Assembly: GCA_024404915.1 (NCBI GenBank)
Contig: JAKSPJ010000010.1
Coordinates: forward strand, 29,623 to 93,622
Direction of reading: 5' to 3'
Source of the DNA: Oscillospiraceae bacterium
Lineage (GTDB): Bacteria > Bacillota > Clostridia > Oscillospirales > Ruminococcaceae
DNA length: 64,000 nt
Position 1 is the first letter of the stretch. The number at the start of each line of letters is the position of its first letter. This document shows positions 54,543-63,062 of this stretch, in pieces. The position numbers and the translations under genes are program-made. The notes under the pieces are model-generated. The model worked only from the letters and a program-made list of their open reading frames with translations, did no database searches and was not told where the DNA came from.

Positions 54543-56210
54543 TCAGAACAAACCGGAAATCACTCCGTTTTCATTTACGTCAATATTCTCAGCAGCAGGC
54601 TTTTTCGGCAGACCGGGCATTGTCATAATATCACCTGTCAATGCTACAATAAATCCTGCACCGGCAGAGACCTTCACGTTGCGGATGGTCACCTTGAAGC
54701 CCTCTGGAGCTCCCAGGATATCCTTGTCATCGGTGAAGCTGTACTGTGTCTTTGCCATACAGACAGGCATCTTGTCAAAGCCAAGTGCGGTCAGCTGTGC
54801 GATCTGCTTCTGCGCTGCCGGCAGAATGTTGATGCCGTCGCCACGGTATACCCGCTTTACAACTGCCTCAATCTTCTCTTCGATTGTACCGTCCAGCTCA
54901 TAGGAGAATGTGAAATCGCCCTTTTCTTCTTCACAGAGACGAACCACTTCTTTTGCCAGCTCTTCGCCGCCTTTTCCGCCTTCTGCCCAGACATTAGACA
55001 AAATCACGTTGACACCCAATGCCTTGCACTTCTCAATAATCAGAGCAACTTCTGCATCTGTATCTGTTGGGAAGCGGTTGATGGCAACCACAGAAGGAAG
55101 CTTGAATACGTCTTTGATATTAGAAACATGGCGCAGCAGATTGGGCATACCCTTTTCCAGTGCTTCCAGGTTCTCACTGCCAAGCTCTGTTTTGGACAAG
55201 CCGCCGTTCATCTTCAATGCACGAATGGTAGCAACAATCACAACTGCAGAAGGTGTCAGACCTGCCATTCTGCACTTGATATCCAGGAATTTTTCAGCAC
55301 CGAGATCTGCACCAAAACCTGCCTCTGTAATAGCATAATCACCAAGCTTCAAAGCTGTTTTCGTGGCAAGAACAGAATTACAGCCATGTGCAATATTTGC
55401 AAAAGGACCACCATGAATCAGAGCAGGTGTGCCCTCCAGTGTCTGTACCAGATTCGGCTTGATGGCATCCTTCAGCAGTGCAGTCATAGCACCAACTGCA
55501 TTCAGGTCACCTGCTGTTACCGGTTTTTCATCATAGGTGTAAGCCACAACAATTCTGGAAAGACGTGCTTTCAGATCGGAAATGGAATCTGCTAGGCAGA
55601 ACACTGCCATGATTTCAGATGCAACCGTGATATCGTAGCCATCCTCACGGGGAACACCGTTGATACGGCCGCCAAGGCCATCCGTCACATAGCGCAGCTG
55701 ACGGTCATTCATATCTACGCAGCGCTTCCAGGTGATGCGGCGTGGGTCAATGTTCAGTGCATTCCCCTGATAGATATGATTATCCAGCATAGCAGCAAGC
55801 AAATTATTTGCTGCACCGATTGCATGAAAATCACCTGTGAAATGCAGGTTAATATCCTCCATAGGAACAACCTGTGCATAGCCGCCGCCTGCTGCTCCGC
55901 CCTTGATTCCAAAAACCGGTCCCAAAGACGGCTCACGCAAAGCCACGACCACATTCTTGCCAATCCGGCGCATACCGTCGGCAAGTCCGATGGTTGTTGT
56001 GGTTTTTCCTTCACCTGCTGCAGTCGGATTGATTGCTGTTACAAGAATCAGCTTTCCGTTTTCTTTCTGCACATTCAGATTATTCAGGTCGATCTTGGCC
56101 TTATAGCGTCCGTACAATTCCAGTGCTTCCTCCGGAATACCGGCAGTTTCAGCAATTTCAGTAATAGGACGCATCGGCACAGACTGTGCAATTTCAATAT
56201 CTGTAAGCAT
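54543..56210 (-). CDS. fhs: Formate--tetrahydrofolate ligase
   Basis: 555 residues, the family length. The N-terminal [12 protein letters not shown] is the P-loop; [18 protein letters not shown], the FTGDFHAI segment and [10 protein letters not shown] near the C-terminus are conserved. Makes 10-formyl-THF from formate and ATP for purine and serine metabolism or one-carbon fixation. No other Wood-Ljungdahl gene is nearby. GGAGG precedes the ATG, with a promoter at 56260-56289. Confidence 0.98.
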   Translation of the reverse strand: MLTDIEIAQSVPMRPITEIAETAGIPEEALELYGRYKAKIDLNNLNVQKENGKLILVTAINPTAAGEGKTTTTIGLADGMRRIGKNVVVALREPSLGPVFGIKGGAAGGGYAQVVPMEDINLHFTGDFHAIGAANNLLAAMLDNHIYQGNALNIDPRRITWKRCVDMNDRQLRYVTDGLGGRINGVPREDGYDITVASEIMAVFCLADSISDLKARLSRIVVAYTYDEKPVTAGDLNAVGAMTALLKDAIKPNLVQTLEGTPALIHGGPFANIAHGCNSVLATKTALKLGDYAITEAGFGADLGAEKFLDIKCRMAGLTPSAVVIVATIRALKMNGGLSKTELGSENLEALEKGMPNLLRHVSNIKDVFKLPSVVAINRFPTDTDAEVALIIEKCKALGVNVILSNVWAEGGKGGEELAKEVVRLCEEEKGDFTFSYELDGTIEEKIEAVVKRVYRGDGINILPAAQKQIAQLTALGFDKMPVCMAKTQYSFTDDKDILGAPEGFKVTIRNVKVSAGAGFIVALTGDIMTMPGLPKKPAAENIDVNENGVISGLF

Positions 56211-56259
56211 AATGACTCCTCCAGTGATAATAATATGTACTGCTGTGCAATACTATCAT

Positions 56260-56289
56260 AGTATAACATAAATCGACTGCATTTGTCAA
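56260..56289 (-). promoter_or_regulatory. Promoter of fhs
   Basis: On the minus strand perfect TTGACA, an 18-base spacer and TATACT, about 50 bases before fhs. Confidence 0.8.
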
Positions 56290-56318
56290 ACGAATTTTGA
56301 TTTTTTGCAGAAATTTCT

Positions 56319-58070
56319 TCATGAAAACTGATTATGGTACAATGATGCGTAAAAACCGTCCTGTTCCAGCAAGGCTTTGTGACTTCCCTGCTCCACAATC
56401 TGCCCTTCTTTCATCACCAGAATCAGATCTGCTTCTCTGATGGTTGACAGGCGATGTGCAACAATAAAAGAGGTTCTGCCTTTCATCATCTGCAAAAAGG
56501 CGGACTGTATTTTCATCTCTGTTCGGGTATCAATGGATGAAGTCGCCTCATCCAGAATCAGCATGGGAGGCAAAGCCAGCATCAGACGTGCAATGCACAA
56601 TAACTGCCGCTGTCCCTGCGAAACAGCACCGCTTTTCTCACTGATGACTGTATCATATCCCTGGGGCAGTCTCTTAATAAAAGAATGGGCATGGGCAGAT
56701 TTCGCTGCTGCAATAACTTCCTCATCCGTAGCATCCGGTTTTCCCATACGGATATTTTCCTTGACAGAACAGGACTTCAGCCAGGTTTCCTGCAAAATCA
56801 TTCCGATATTGCTGCGAAGGCTTTCCCTGGTCACATTCCGTATATCTGTGCCATCCACACGGACAGCTCCGGACTGTACATCATAAAAGCGCATAATCAG
56901 ATTAATCAGCGTTGTTTTTCCACAGCCGGTGGGACCCACTATGGCCACACGCTGTCCCGGCTTTACGTCTATGGAACAATGGCTGATCAGCGGACGCTCC
57001 GGAGAATAGGAAAAGGAAATATCATCAAAAGCAAGTGCTCCATCCGCTTTTTTCATTACCACCGCTTCCGGCTGCTCCGGGATTTCCTGCTCTGTATCTA
57101 TCAGTGAATAGATACGCTCCGCACACGCCAGGGCATTCTGCAGTTCCGTTATCACACCGGATATTTCGTTGAAGGGTTTTGTATACTGATTTGCATAACT
57201 GAGAAAACAGGAAAGCTGCCCCACACTGATTGTGCCGCTCATAGCTGACATTGCACCATACATACCCACCACCGCATACACCAGTGCATTGATAAAGCGG
57301 GTACAGGGATTTGTCAGCGAAGAATAAAATGTTGCCTTGCACGCTGCATCCGATAATTCTGCATTCAGTTCGTCAAATTCAGTCATTACCTGCTGTTCGT
57401 GGCCAAAGGCCTGAACCACTTTCTGATGACTGATGGTTTCATTAATCATCGCAGTCTGGGCAGCACGGATTTGTGCTTGTCTGCGAAAAAGTGCATATGT
57501 CTTTTTCGCAATAAAGCCTGCCGCAAACATGGAAAGGGGTGTCATAATAATCACGACGATTGTGATACCCACATGAATACGAAACATGAAAAGCAACGTG
57601 CCTGCAATGGTCAGCACACCTGTAAACAGCTGTGTAAATCCCAGAAGCAGGCCATCTGCAAACTGGTCTGCATCAGAAATCATACGGCTGACAATATCGC
57701 CTGTGGTCTGCTTATCCAGATAGGACAGGGGCAGCTTCTGAATATGCACCATGGCACGGTTTCGGATATCTTCAATTACTTCATACGCAATGCGGTTGTT
57801 AGTGATATTCATAATCCACTGTGCCAGTGAAGTTATCAGCACAGAACCACCTATTATCATCAACAGTTTTGTGATACCATGAAAATTCACATTTCCGGCA
57901 CCTTCTATAAAATCAATTGCTTTGCCAATCAGAATCGGAACCAGCAGCGTCAGAACCACTGTTACCCCTGAAAGCAGAATGGTCAGCACAATCCATTTCT
58001 GATAATGCCGCAAATCCGACATCACACGCTTCACAATTGCCCATTGATTATTTCGTTTTTTATCAGACAT
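56319..58070 (-). CDS. ABC exporter half with canonical catalytic site
   Basis: 583 residues from the ATG at 58070; the frame is open 82 codons further but there it only overlaps the upstream gene. Six membrane segments, then the nucleotide-binding domain: Walker A GPTGCGKTT, signature SQGQRQ, Walker B ILDEATSSID with the catalytic Glu, and the switch His in VAHRLS. It overlaps the previous ABC gene by eight bases. Together they form a heterodimeric exporter of the LmrCD/BmrCD type. Cargo unknown; the FkbH-like protein upstream suggests a metabolite. Confidence 0.9.
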   Translation of the reverse strand: MSDKKRNNQWAIVKRVMSDLRHYQKWIVLTILLSGVTVVLTLLVPILIGKAIDFIEGAGNVNFHGITKLLMIIGGSVLITSLAQWIMNITNNRIAYEVIEDIRNRAMVHIQKLPLSYLDKQTTGDIVSRMISDADQFADGLLLGFTQLFTGVLTIAGTLLFMFRIHVGITIVVIIMTPLSMFAAGFIAKKTYALFRRQAQIRAAQTAMINETISHQKVVQAFGHEQQVMTEFDELNAELSDAACKATFYSSLTNPCTRFINALVYAVVGMYGAMSAMSGTISVGQLSCFLSYANQYTKPFNEISGVITELQNALACAERIYSLIDTEQEIPEQPEAVVMKKADGALAFDDISFSYSPERPLISHCSIDVKPGQRVAIVGPTGCGKTTLINLIMRFYDVQSGAVRVDGTDIRNVTRESLRSNIGMILQETWLKSCSVKENIRMGKPDATDEEVIAAAKSAHAHSFIKRLPQGYDTVISEKSGAVSQGQRQLLCIARLMLALPPMLILDEATSSIDTRTEMKIQSAFLQMMKGRTSFIVAHRLSTIREADLILVMKEGQIVEQGSHKALLEQDGFYASLYHNQFS

Positions 58071-59799
58071 TCTTCTGCACCCCATGTTGAAATTGTGAGT
58101 CATAGATTTCTTTATAAACACTGCATGACTCCAGCAAGGCATCGTGTTTGCCGTATCCAACCATAACACCATCATCCAGAACAATGATTTTGTCTGCATT
58201 CTGAATAGAGGCCGTTCGCTGCGATACAATAAAGACAGTGGGATGATATGGCAGATGCTCCAGGGCTTTCCGCAATGCGGCATCTGTGGCAGCATCCAAC
58301 GCAGAGGCACTGTCATCCAGAATCAGAAATTCCGGCTTTCGTACCAGAGCACGGGCAATGGTCAATCGCTGACGCTGACCGCCTGAGAGATTATGCCCGT
58401 TTTCCATCAGCATCTCATCCAGTCCGTCTGCCTTTGCCTTAATAATATCCAGTGCCTGTGACGTGCATAAAGCTTCTTCCAGCTCCGCATCAGCAGCGTT
58501 TTCTTTGCCCCAGCAAAGGTTCTCACGGATTGTGCCGTGGAATAACACCGCTTTCTGGGGAACGATACCAATATTCTGCCGCAGAACAGCAGTCGGATAA
58601 TCCTGTATCTTCACCCCATCAATGGTAATGGTTCCGGAAGATGCATGATAAAAGTGCGGAATCAGATTGACCAGTGTGGTTTTTCCGGAACCTGTTCCGC
58701 CAATAATGCCAATCACTTCCCCCTGCTTTGCTTCAAAAGAAATGTCTGTCAATGATGGTGCTGATGCATTCTCATAGGTAAAGGAAACATGTTCAAACCG
58801 AATCGAACCTCTGTTTTCCTCTGATATCTGCGGCATCTCCCCTGTGTCCTCACAGGGATGACCTGATTCCAGAACCGCCTGAATACGATTTCCGCAGGCA
58901 ACTGCTTTTGTCACAGTAATAATGAAATTTGCAAATTTAATCAGTTCCACAAGAATCTGTGACATGTAGTTATACAGTGCCACAACCGCACCCTGTGTCA
59001 GGATGCCTGCTTCCACACGGATGGCACCTGCATAAATCAATGCAATGACTGCAAAATTCACAAGAATATATGTGAGTGGGTTCATCAGTGCAGATATTTT
59101 ACCAACCTGTTTCTGAACACCCACAAGCACCGCATTGTCACTGCAGAATTCCTCTGCTTCTGCTGCTTCCTTACGAAATGCACGAATAACACGGACGCCA
59201 ATCAGATTTTCCCGTGTTTTCTCAGTTACGGTGTCCAGTTTTTCCTGTACACGGCGGTACATTGGAATGGTGAGAAGCATAATGCCAAACACAACAATTG
59301 ACAGCAGCGGAATCGCCACAACAAAAACCAATGCTGCTTTAACATCAACAGTGAATGCCATTACCATTGCACCAAACACAATAAAGGGTGAGCGCAGCAG
59401 CAGACGAATGGTCAGATTCACGCCATTCTGCATCTGGTTGATATCGCTGGTCATGCGTGTAATCAAAGAAGATGTACCCATAGTATCCAGATCGGAATAG
59501 GTCAGCTTCTGGATATGGTTCATCAATACATGACGCAGTCTGGCAGAAAAACCGGTTGCAGCTTTGGCCGCAAAATATTGGGCAAATAATGTACATGTCA
59601 GTCCAATGGCTGCAAGGAGTGCCATCAGAAGGCACATTTTAATAATATAGGGTCTGTCCTGGCTGACAATTCCCGTATCAATCATAGCCTTGACCACCAG
59701 TGGAACAAATAATTCAAAAGTGGCCTCCAGCATTTTAAAGAGCGGGCCCAGCACACACTCTTTTTTATAGTCAGACAGATATCGCAGCAGTTTATTCAT
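58063..59799 (-). CDS. ABC exporter half with degenerate catalytic site
   Basis: 578 residues from the ATG at 59799 (AGGAAAGG upstream). Six membrane segments, then Walker A GGTGSGKTT, signature LSGGQRQR and Walker B ILDDSASALD, in which the catalytic Glu is Asp. A Gln replaces the switch His (VSQRTAS). Such asymmetric sites are usual in heterodimeric exporters, where one site hydrolyses ATP and the other only binds it. It begins 17 bases after the FkbH-like gene. Confidence 0.9.
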   Translation of the reverse strand: MNKLLRYLSDYKKECVLGPLFKMLEATFELFVPLVVKAMIDTGIVSQDRPYIIKMCLLMALLAAIGLTCTLFAQYFAAKAATGFSARLRHVLMNHIQKLTYSDLDTMGTSSLITRMTSDINQMQNGVNLTIRLLLRSPFIVFGAMVMAFTVDVKAALVFVVAIPLLSIVVFGIMLLTIPMYRRVQEKLDTVTEKTRENLIGVRVIRAFRKEAAEAEEFCSDNAVLVGVQKQVGKISALMNPLTYILVNFAVIALIYAGAIRVEAGILTQGAVVALYNYMSQILVELIKFANFIITVTKAVACGNRIQAVLESGHPCEDTGEMPQISEENRGSIRFEHVSFTYENASAPSLTDISFEAKQGEVIGIIGGTGSGKTTLVNLIPHFYHASSGTITIDGVKIQDYPTAVLRQNIGIVPQKAVLFHGTIRENLCWGKENAADAELEEALCTSQALDIIKAKADGLDEMLMENGHNLSGGQRQRLTIARALVRKPEFLILDDSASALDAATDAALRKALEHLPYHPTVFIVSQRTASIQNADKIIVLDDGVMVGYGKHDALLESCSVYKEIYDSQFQHGVQKNV

Positions 59800-59816
59800 G
59801 TTCCAGCCTTTCCTGC

Positions 59817-61544
59817 TCAGACAACAGTGATGTAATGAGAATGCACAGCGTGTTCCCTGCAATCCAGAATATAATGACTGTCATCCACTTTTTTCATGCC
59901 GATTTCTTCATAGAAATTCTGAACCATAGCATTTTTTGCCGTCGGAATATACTCAGCAGATAAATAGCGGAAGCCTGCATCCAGTGTCATCTGCACAACA
60001 GCGTCAAACAGACAGCCTTCCACACCTCTGCGCAGTACCCGGCAGCTCATCAGCCAGGTATCAATAAACAGTGTATCTTCACTTTGCTTTTTGCAGATCA
60101 CCACACTGATTAAACCATGTTCACCGTATTTGTCTGCCAATGTCATATATCTGGTATAATAATCCGGATTCTCTGCCATAGCTGCAACATCTGATTCCGA
60201 ATAGCGGATGGTACGAAGATTAAACTGGTTGGAACGCTGTGTCAGCTGCGCAATGCGTGGGAAATGGAAAGAATCAAAGGGCTGAATTCTTCCCTCCATG
60301 TGCAGTGCATTCAGATAGTCGTCATAACTGGTAAAGCTGCTCATGGCACTTTTCCGGCTTGCTTCCGCCTGATACTGAGAAGTGCGTACAGTATCTTCCT
60401 GTGAATAGCTGACTGCTTCAAAAAGATGCAGAGATTCCAGATATGCCGGAACGGCTGAAGGATCCTCAGGCAGTTCCGGCACTGTTACCTCCGGAAGCAT
60501 TTCCCGAACCAGGTTCCGTTCAAAAGGATTATCATCCAGGAACACAAGACTATCCATGCCAATATTCAGCGTTTGCTGAATCTGACTGATATTCTGTGCT
60601 TTATTTTCCCAGTTGGCGATAAATGCAGCAATGTCTGATAAGCGGAGAACCATTTCCGGATGCTTCTCAAAAGGTTCTTTTGCCGTATCTTCATTATTTT
60701 TGCTGCACACTGCAAGGAGAATGCCACGGTTTTTCAGCTCCAGCAGCCAACGCTGCAGGGCGGTAAAGGCAGGACCATCTCCAAGTTCACCCAGCTGAAT
60801 ACCGTCTATGCCGTCATCACCGATGACGCCGCCCCAAAGCGTATTATCCAGATCCAGTATCACACATTTCTTTGTTTTTCCGCCAAGCGCCGTAATCGTA
60901 TCCAATACTCTGGATGCAACAGCAGGGAGTGCATTTGTACTGACCGCCATTTTTGCAAGATACCATGTACGATTTTCAAAAAATGCACTGCGGCTCATCA
61001 TTGCCTGTAATGCGCTCAGTGCCAGAGGATATACATTCGGATAGGCATCCGCAGCAGATTCGCTCATCAGCATATTCAGCCTGCGTGTCTGATATGCAAA
61101 AGAGACTTTGGTACGCAAAGCATAGCTGCCGAATACCGCATCCTCTTCCTCCGGAAAGTCGAACATCAGAATTTTTGCCTTGCTGTATTGCGACACCGAC
61201 TGCCAGAGCATCTGAAAGCGCTGACATTCCTGTTCCGCAAATGCGGCCCGTACTTCCACCGGCTGATCATAGAAACGCTTTTTCAATTTTTCGGCGGATG
61301 CAAACAGCAGAATATAATCCGGCTGAAATTCATACACCTTGGAATCTGCATCCAGAAGCTGTGCTTCCATCTGGTCATAATCGCAGTCCATCACTGTCAG
61401 CGGATAGTCTCTGCGGATAGACTCTCCTCGGATTGCAGTAGCAAGCTGCTGTGTGGCACAGTCTCCGATAATAGCAATTTTCTTTTTGCCCTCTGCGGTT
61501 GATTTTGCCATTTTTCTTAAATCATTGTAACTGACCTTTTCCAT
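59817..61544 (-). CDS. FkbH-like HAD phosphatase with C-terminal GNAT domain
   Basis: 575 residues; AAAGGAG precedes the ATG. An N-terminal SGNH-like Rossmann part (about 20-215) leads to a HAD domain with DLDNTLWGGVIGDDG (231 on) and FLDDNPFER, and a C-terminal GNAT-like part (about 430-565). FkbH proteins load a glyceryl unit from 1,3-bisphosphoglycerate onto an acyl carrier protein in polyketide and tetronate synthesis. Here no carrier protein or synthase is nearby; a heterodimeric ABC exporter follows in the same operon. The final product is unknown. Confidence 0.85.
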   Translation of the reverse strand: MEKVSYNDLRKMAKSTAEGKKKIAIIGDCATQQLATAIRGESIRRDYPLTVMDCDYDQMEAQLLDADSKVYEFQPDYILLFASAEKLKKRFYDQPVEVRAAFAEQECQRFQMLWQSVSQYSKAKILMFDFPEEEDAVFGSYALRTKVSFAYQTRRLNMLMSESAADAYPNVYPLALSALQAMMSRSAFFENRTWYLAKMAVSTNALPAVASRVLDTITALGGKTKKCVILDLDNTLWGGVIGDDGIDGIQLGELGDGPAFTALQRWLLELKNRGILLAVCSKNNEDTAKEPFEKHPEMVLRLSDIAAFIANWENKAQNISQIQQTLNIGMDSLVFLDDNPFERNLVREMLPEVTVPELPEDPSAVPAYLESLHLFEAVSYSQEDTVRTSQYQAEASRKSAMSSFTSYDDYLNALHMEGRIQPFDSFHFPRIAQLTQRSNQFNLRTIRYSESDVAAMAENPDYYTRYMTLADKYGEHGLISVVICKKQSEDTLFIDTWLMSCRVLRRGVEGCLFDAVVQMTLDAGFRYLSAEYIPTAKNAMVQNFYEEIGMKKVDDSHYILDCREHAVHSHYITVV

Positions 61545-61659
61545 TTTGATCTCCTTTTCTTTTGCATAAAACTGTCCATCAGCAGATACTGCATATTGTA
61601 TTTGCCGGGGATAATCTCATAGTATTTTCGTATCATGGAGAGAACTCTCTTTAATTGTG

Positions 61660-61702
61660 TACTATAAAGAATGAGCAGCCGATTGCTCGAAACTGCTCAT
61701 TC
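61660..61702 (-). terminator. Terminator of the amidase gene
   Basis: A 10-bp perfect stem (61669-61678 with 61693-61702) with a 14-nt loop, then TTTATAG on the minus strand. About 20 bases past the amidase stop. Confidence 0.75.
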
Positions 61703-61721
61703 TGATATATAAGATTGACAA

Positions 61722-62618
61722 TTACTGAACAGTTGTAACGGTCTCTGCAGACACGGTTTCTGTTGCCAGTGTGGGAGTGGTTCCGTTTTCAATCGGATAC
61801 ATTGCCTTATCTGTCATCAATTCAATCGTACCGCCTGCAATCGCTGCAGCATATTCATGCAGCTTTTCATCAAACAGCTTATTATCCACATCAGAGGTCA
61901 TGAATCCCATTTCAATCAGACAGCTGGGCATTTCCGTATAAAGATTAACATAATAGTTATCTCCGCTCGTGCTGTTGCCGGAATTTCTGAAGCCCTGCTT
62001 TACACCTCTCTTCAGACTGATTCCTGCCTGATCCAGCCAGTCCAGAACATATTCCGCAAGCAGTTTATCCCAGGTATTGTCACCGCCGGAATTGTTGTTA
62101 ACCCATATTTCAATGCCGTTTCCCGTCTGAGAGGAATTGCGATGGATAGAAAGGAAGAAATCTGCATTGGCACTATTGGCAATCCTGCATCGATCCTTCA
62201 AGTCAACAAATTCATCCTTGTCACGGGTCATGACCACACGGACATTATCATATTCCATAAAAGCATCTCTTACAGCCAGTCCCAATGTCAGGTTATCATC
62301 CTTCTCAAGTCTGGTTGCATCCTCATTGGTTGCGCCGCTGTCATTTCCGCCATGTCCCGGGTCAATTACAATCACGATTTCCTTCGGCATCGTCTCAATA
62401 TATGTTGTCGTAGTCGTAACAGTTGTAGTGGAACCGAACAAAAGGTCTGTAAATGTATTGACGGTTGTCACAGCAGTCGTTTCACTGGAAGATATGATAC
62501 TGAGTTCCTGACCTTCATCTTTTTTTCCGCATTGAACACAAATTAAAACTATCAATAGGAATAATGGTATAAATACGATTGCTACACGGTCCCAGCGGAT
62601 TCTTCTTCGTTTAGCCAT
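61722..62618 (-). CDS. N-acetylmuramoyl-L-alanine amidase, membrane-anchored
   Basis: 298 residues. A basic N-terminus and one membrane segment (about 12-29) anchor it. A Thr/Val-rich linker (about 45-75) leads to an Amidase_3 zinc domain: DPGHGG (His ligand), a Glu in ATRLEKDDN, SIHRN (His ligand), and the catalytic Glu in CLIEMGF. It cuts the peptide from N-acetylmuramic acid in peptidoglycan. The Thr-rich linker resembles that of the cohesin-GH25 protein. Own promoter and terminator. Confidence 0.92.
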   Translation of the reverse strand: MAKRRRIRWDRVAIVFIPLFLLIVLICVQCGKKDEGQELSIISSSETTAVTTVNTFTDLLFGSTTTVTTTTTYIETMPKEIVIVIDPGHGGNDSGATNEDATRLEKDDNLTLGLAVRDAFMEYDNVRVVMTRDKDEFVDLKDRCRIANSANADFFLSIHRNSSQTGNGIEIWVNNNSGGDNTWDKLLAEYVLDWLDQAGISLKRGVKQGFRNSGNSTSGDNYYVNLYTEMPSCLIEMGFMTSDVDNKLFDEKLHEYAAAIAGGTIELMTDKAMYPIENGTTPTLATETVSAETVTTVQ

Positions 62619-62658
62619 ATATTTCTCCTAATAACTATGATTCTGCATAATCCTGTTC

Positions 62659-62687
62659 ATTATATCATAATACCGCTTGTTTGTCAA
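62659..62687 (-). promoter_or_regulatory. Promoter of the amidase
   Basis: On the minus strand perfect TTGACA, a 17-base spacer and perfect TATAAT, about 40 bases before the gene. Confidence 0.92.
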
Positions 62688-62713
62688 GTGATTCATCCGC
62701 TTTTTCTCTTTTC

Positions 62714-62788
62714 AAGGCAATACCGCACAAAAAATGTACAAGCAGATTCTGTGCAAAGCCGCCAGGCGTTTTTTGTACGGTGTTGCTT
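62714..62788. repeat. Palindromic repeat, copy 3
   Basis: About 75 bases. Left end AAGGCAATACCGCACAAAAAA; right end reads AAGCAACACCGTACAAAAAA on the other strand. The centre holds AAGCAGATTCTGTGCAAAGC as in the element at 11662-11838. It lies just upstream of the amidase promoter. Confidence 0.7.
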
Positions 62789-62869
62789 CAAGAATACGCA
62801 GGTTCAGAAGTGCTCCTGAATGCCATTATGCGCAGAATTACTCAAAACAAATCAGACACTGGCGAATTG

Positions 62870-62946
62870 TATCCGGTTATTATTCATTTATGAGGAAAAC
62901 TTCGTCCTGTATAGCCTCGGATGAAAACTGCGGCTGCAACCGGATA
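62870..62946. repeat. 77-base hairpin-forming sequence
   Basis: A perfect 9-bp outer stem (62870-62878 with 62938-62946) surrounds a region that can pair further (GAGG with CCTC and others). It lies between two promoters and is not inside a leader. I recognise no RNA family. Confidence 0.45.
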
Positions 62947-62992
62947 GCAAAATGAAGTATTATAAAGATTTATGAATTTATTTGTGATTGTA

Positions 62993-63021
62993 TTGTCATC
63001 TTTATAATACTATGGTATAAT
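62993..63021 (+). promoter_or_regulatory. Promoter of the right-edge secreted protein
   Basis: TTGTCA, a 17-base spacer and perfect TATAAT, about 42 bases before the gene. Confidence 0.85.
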
Positions 63022-63062
63022 TACAACACATATAAGCCTATTATAAAAACGGAGGTATTGTT

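Noticed and set aside
61517..61636. 39-codon minus-strand frame overlapping the FkbH-like start
   Set aside because: Weak ribosome site, large overlap with the next gene in another frame, no recognised family. Kept only as a possibility.
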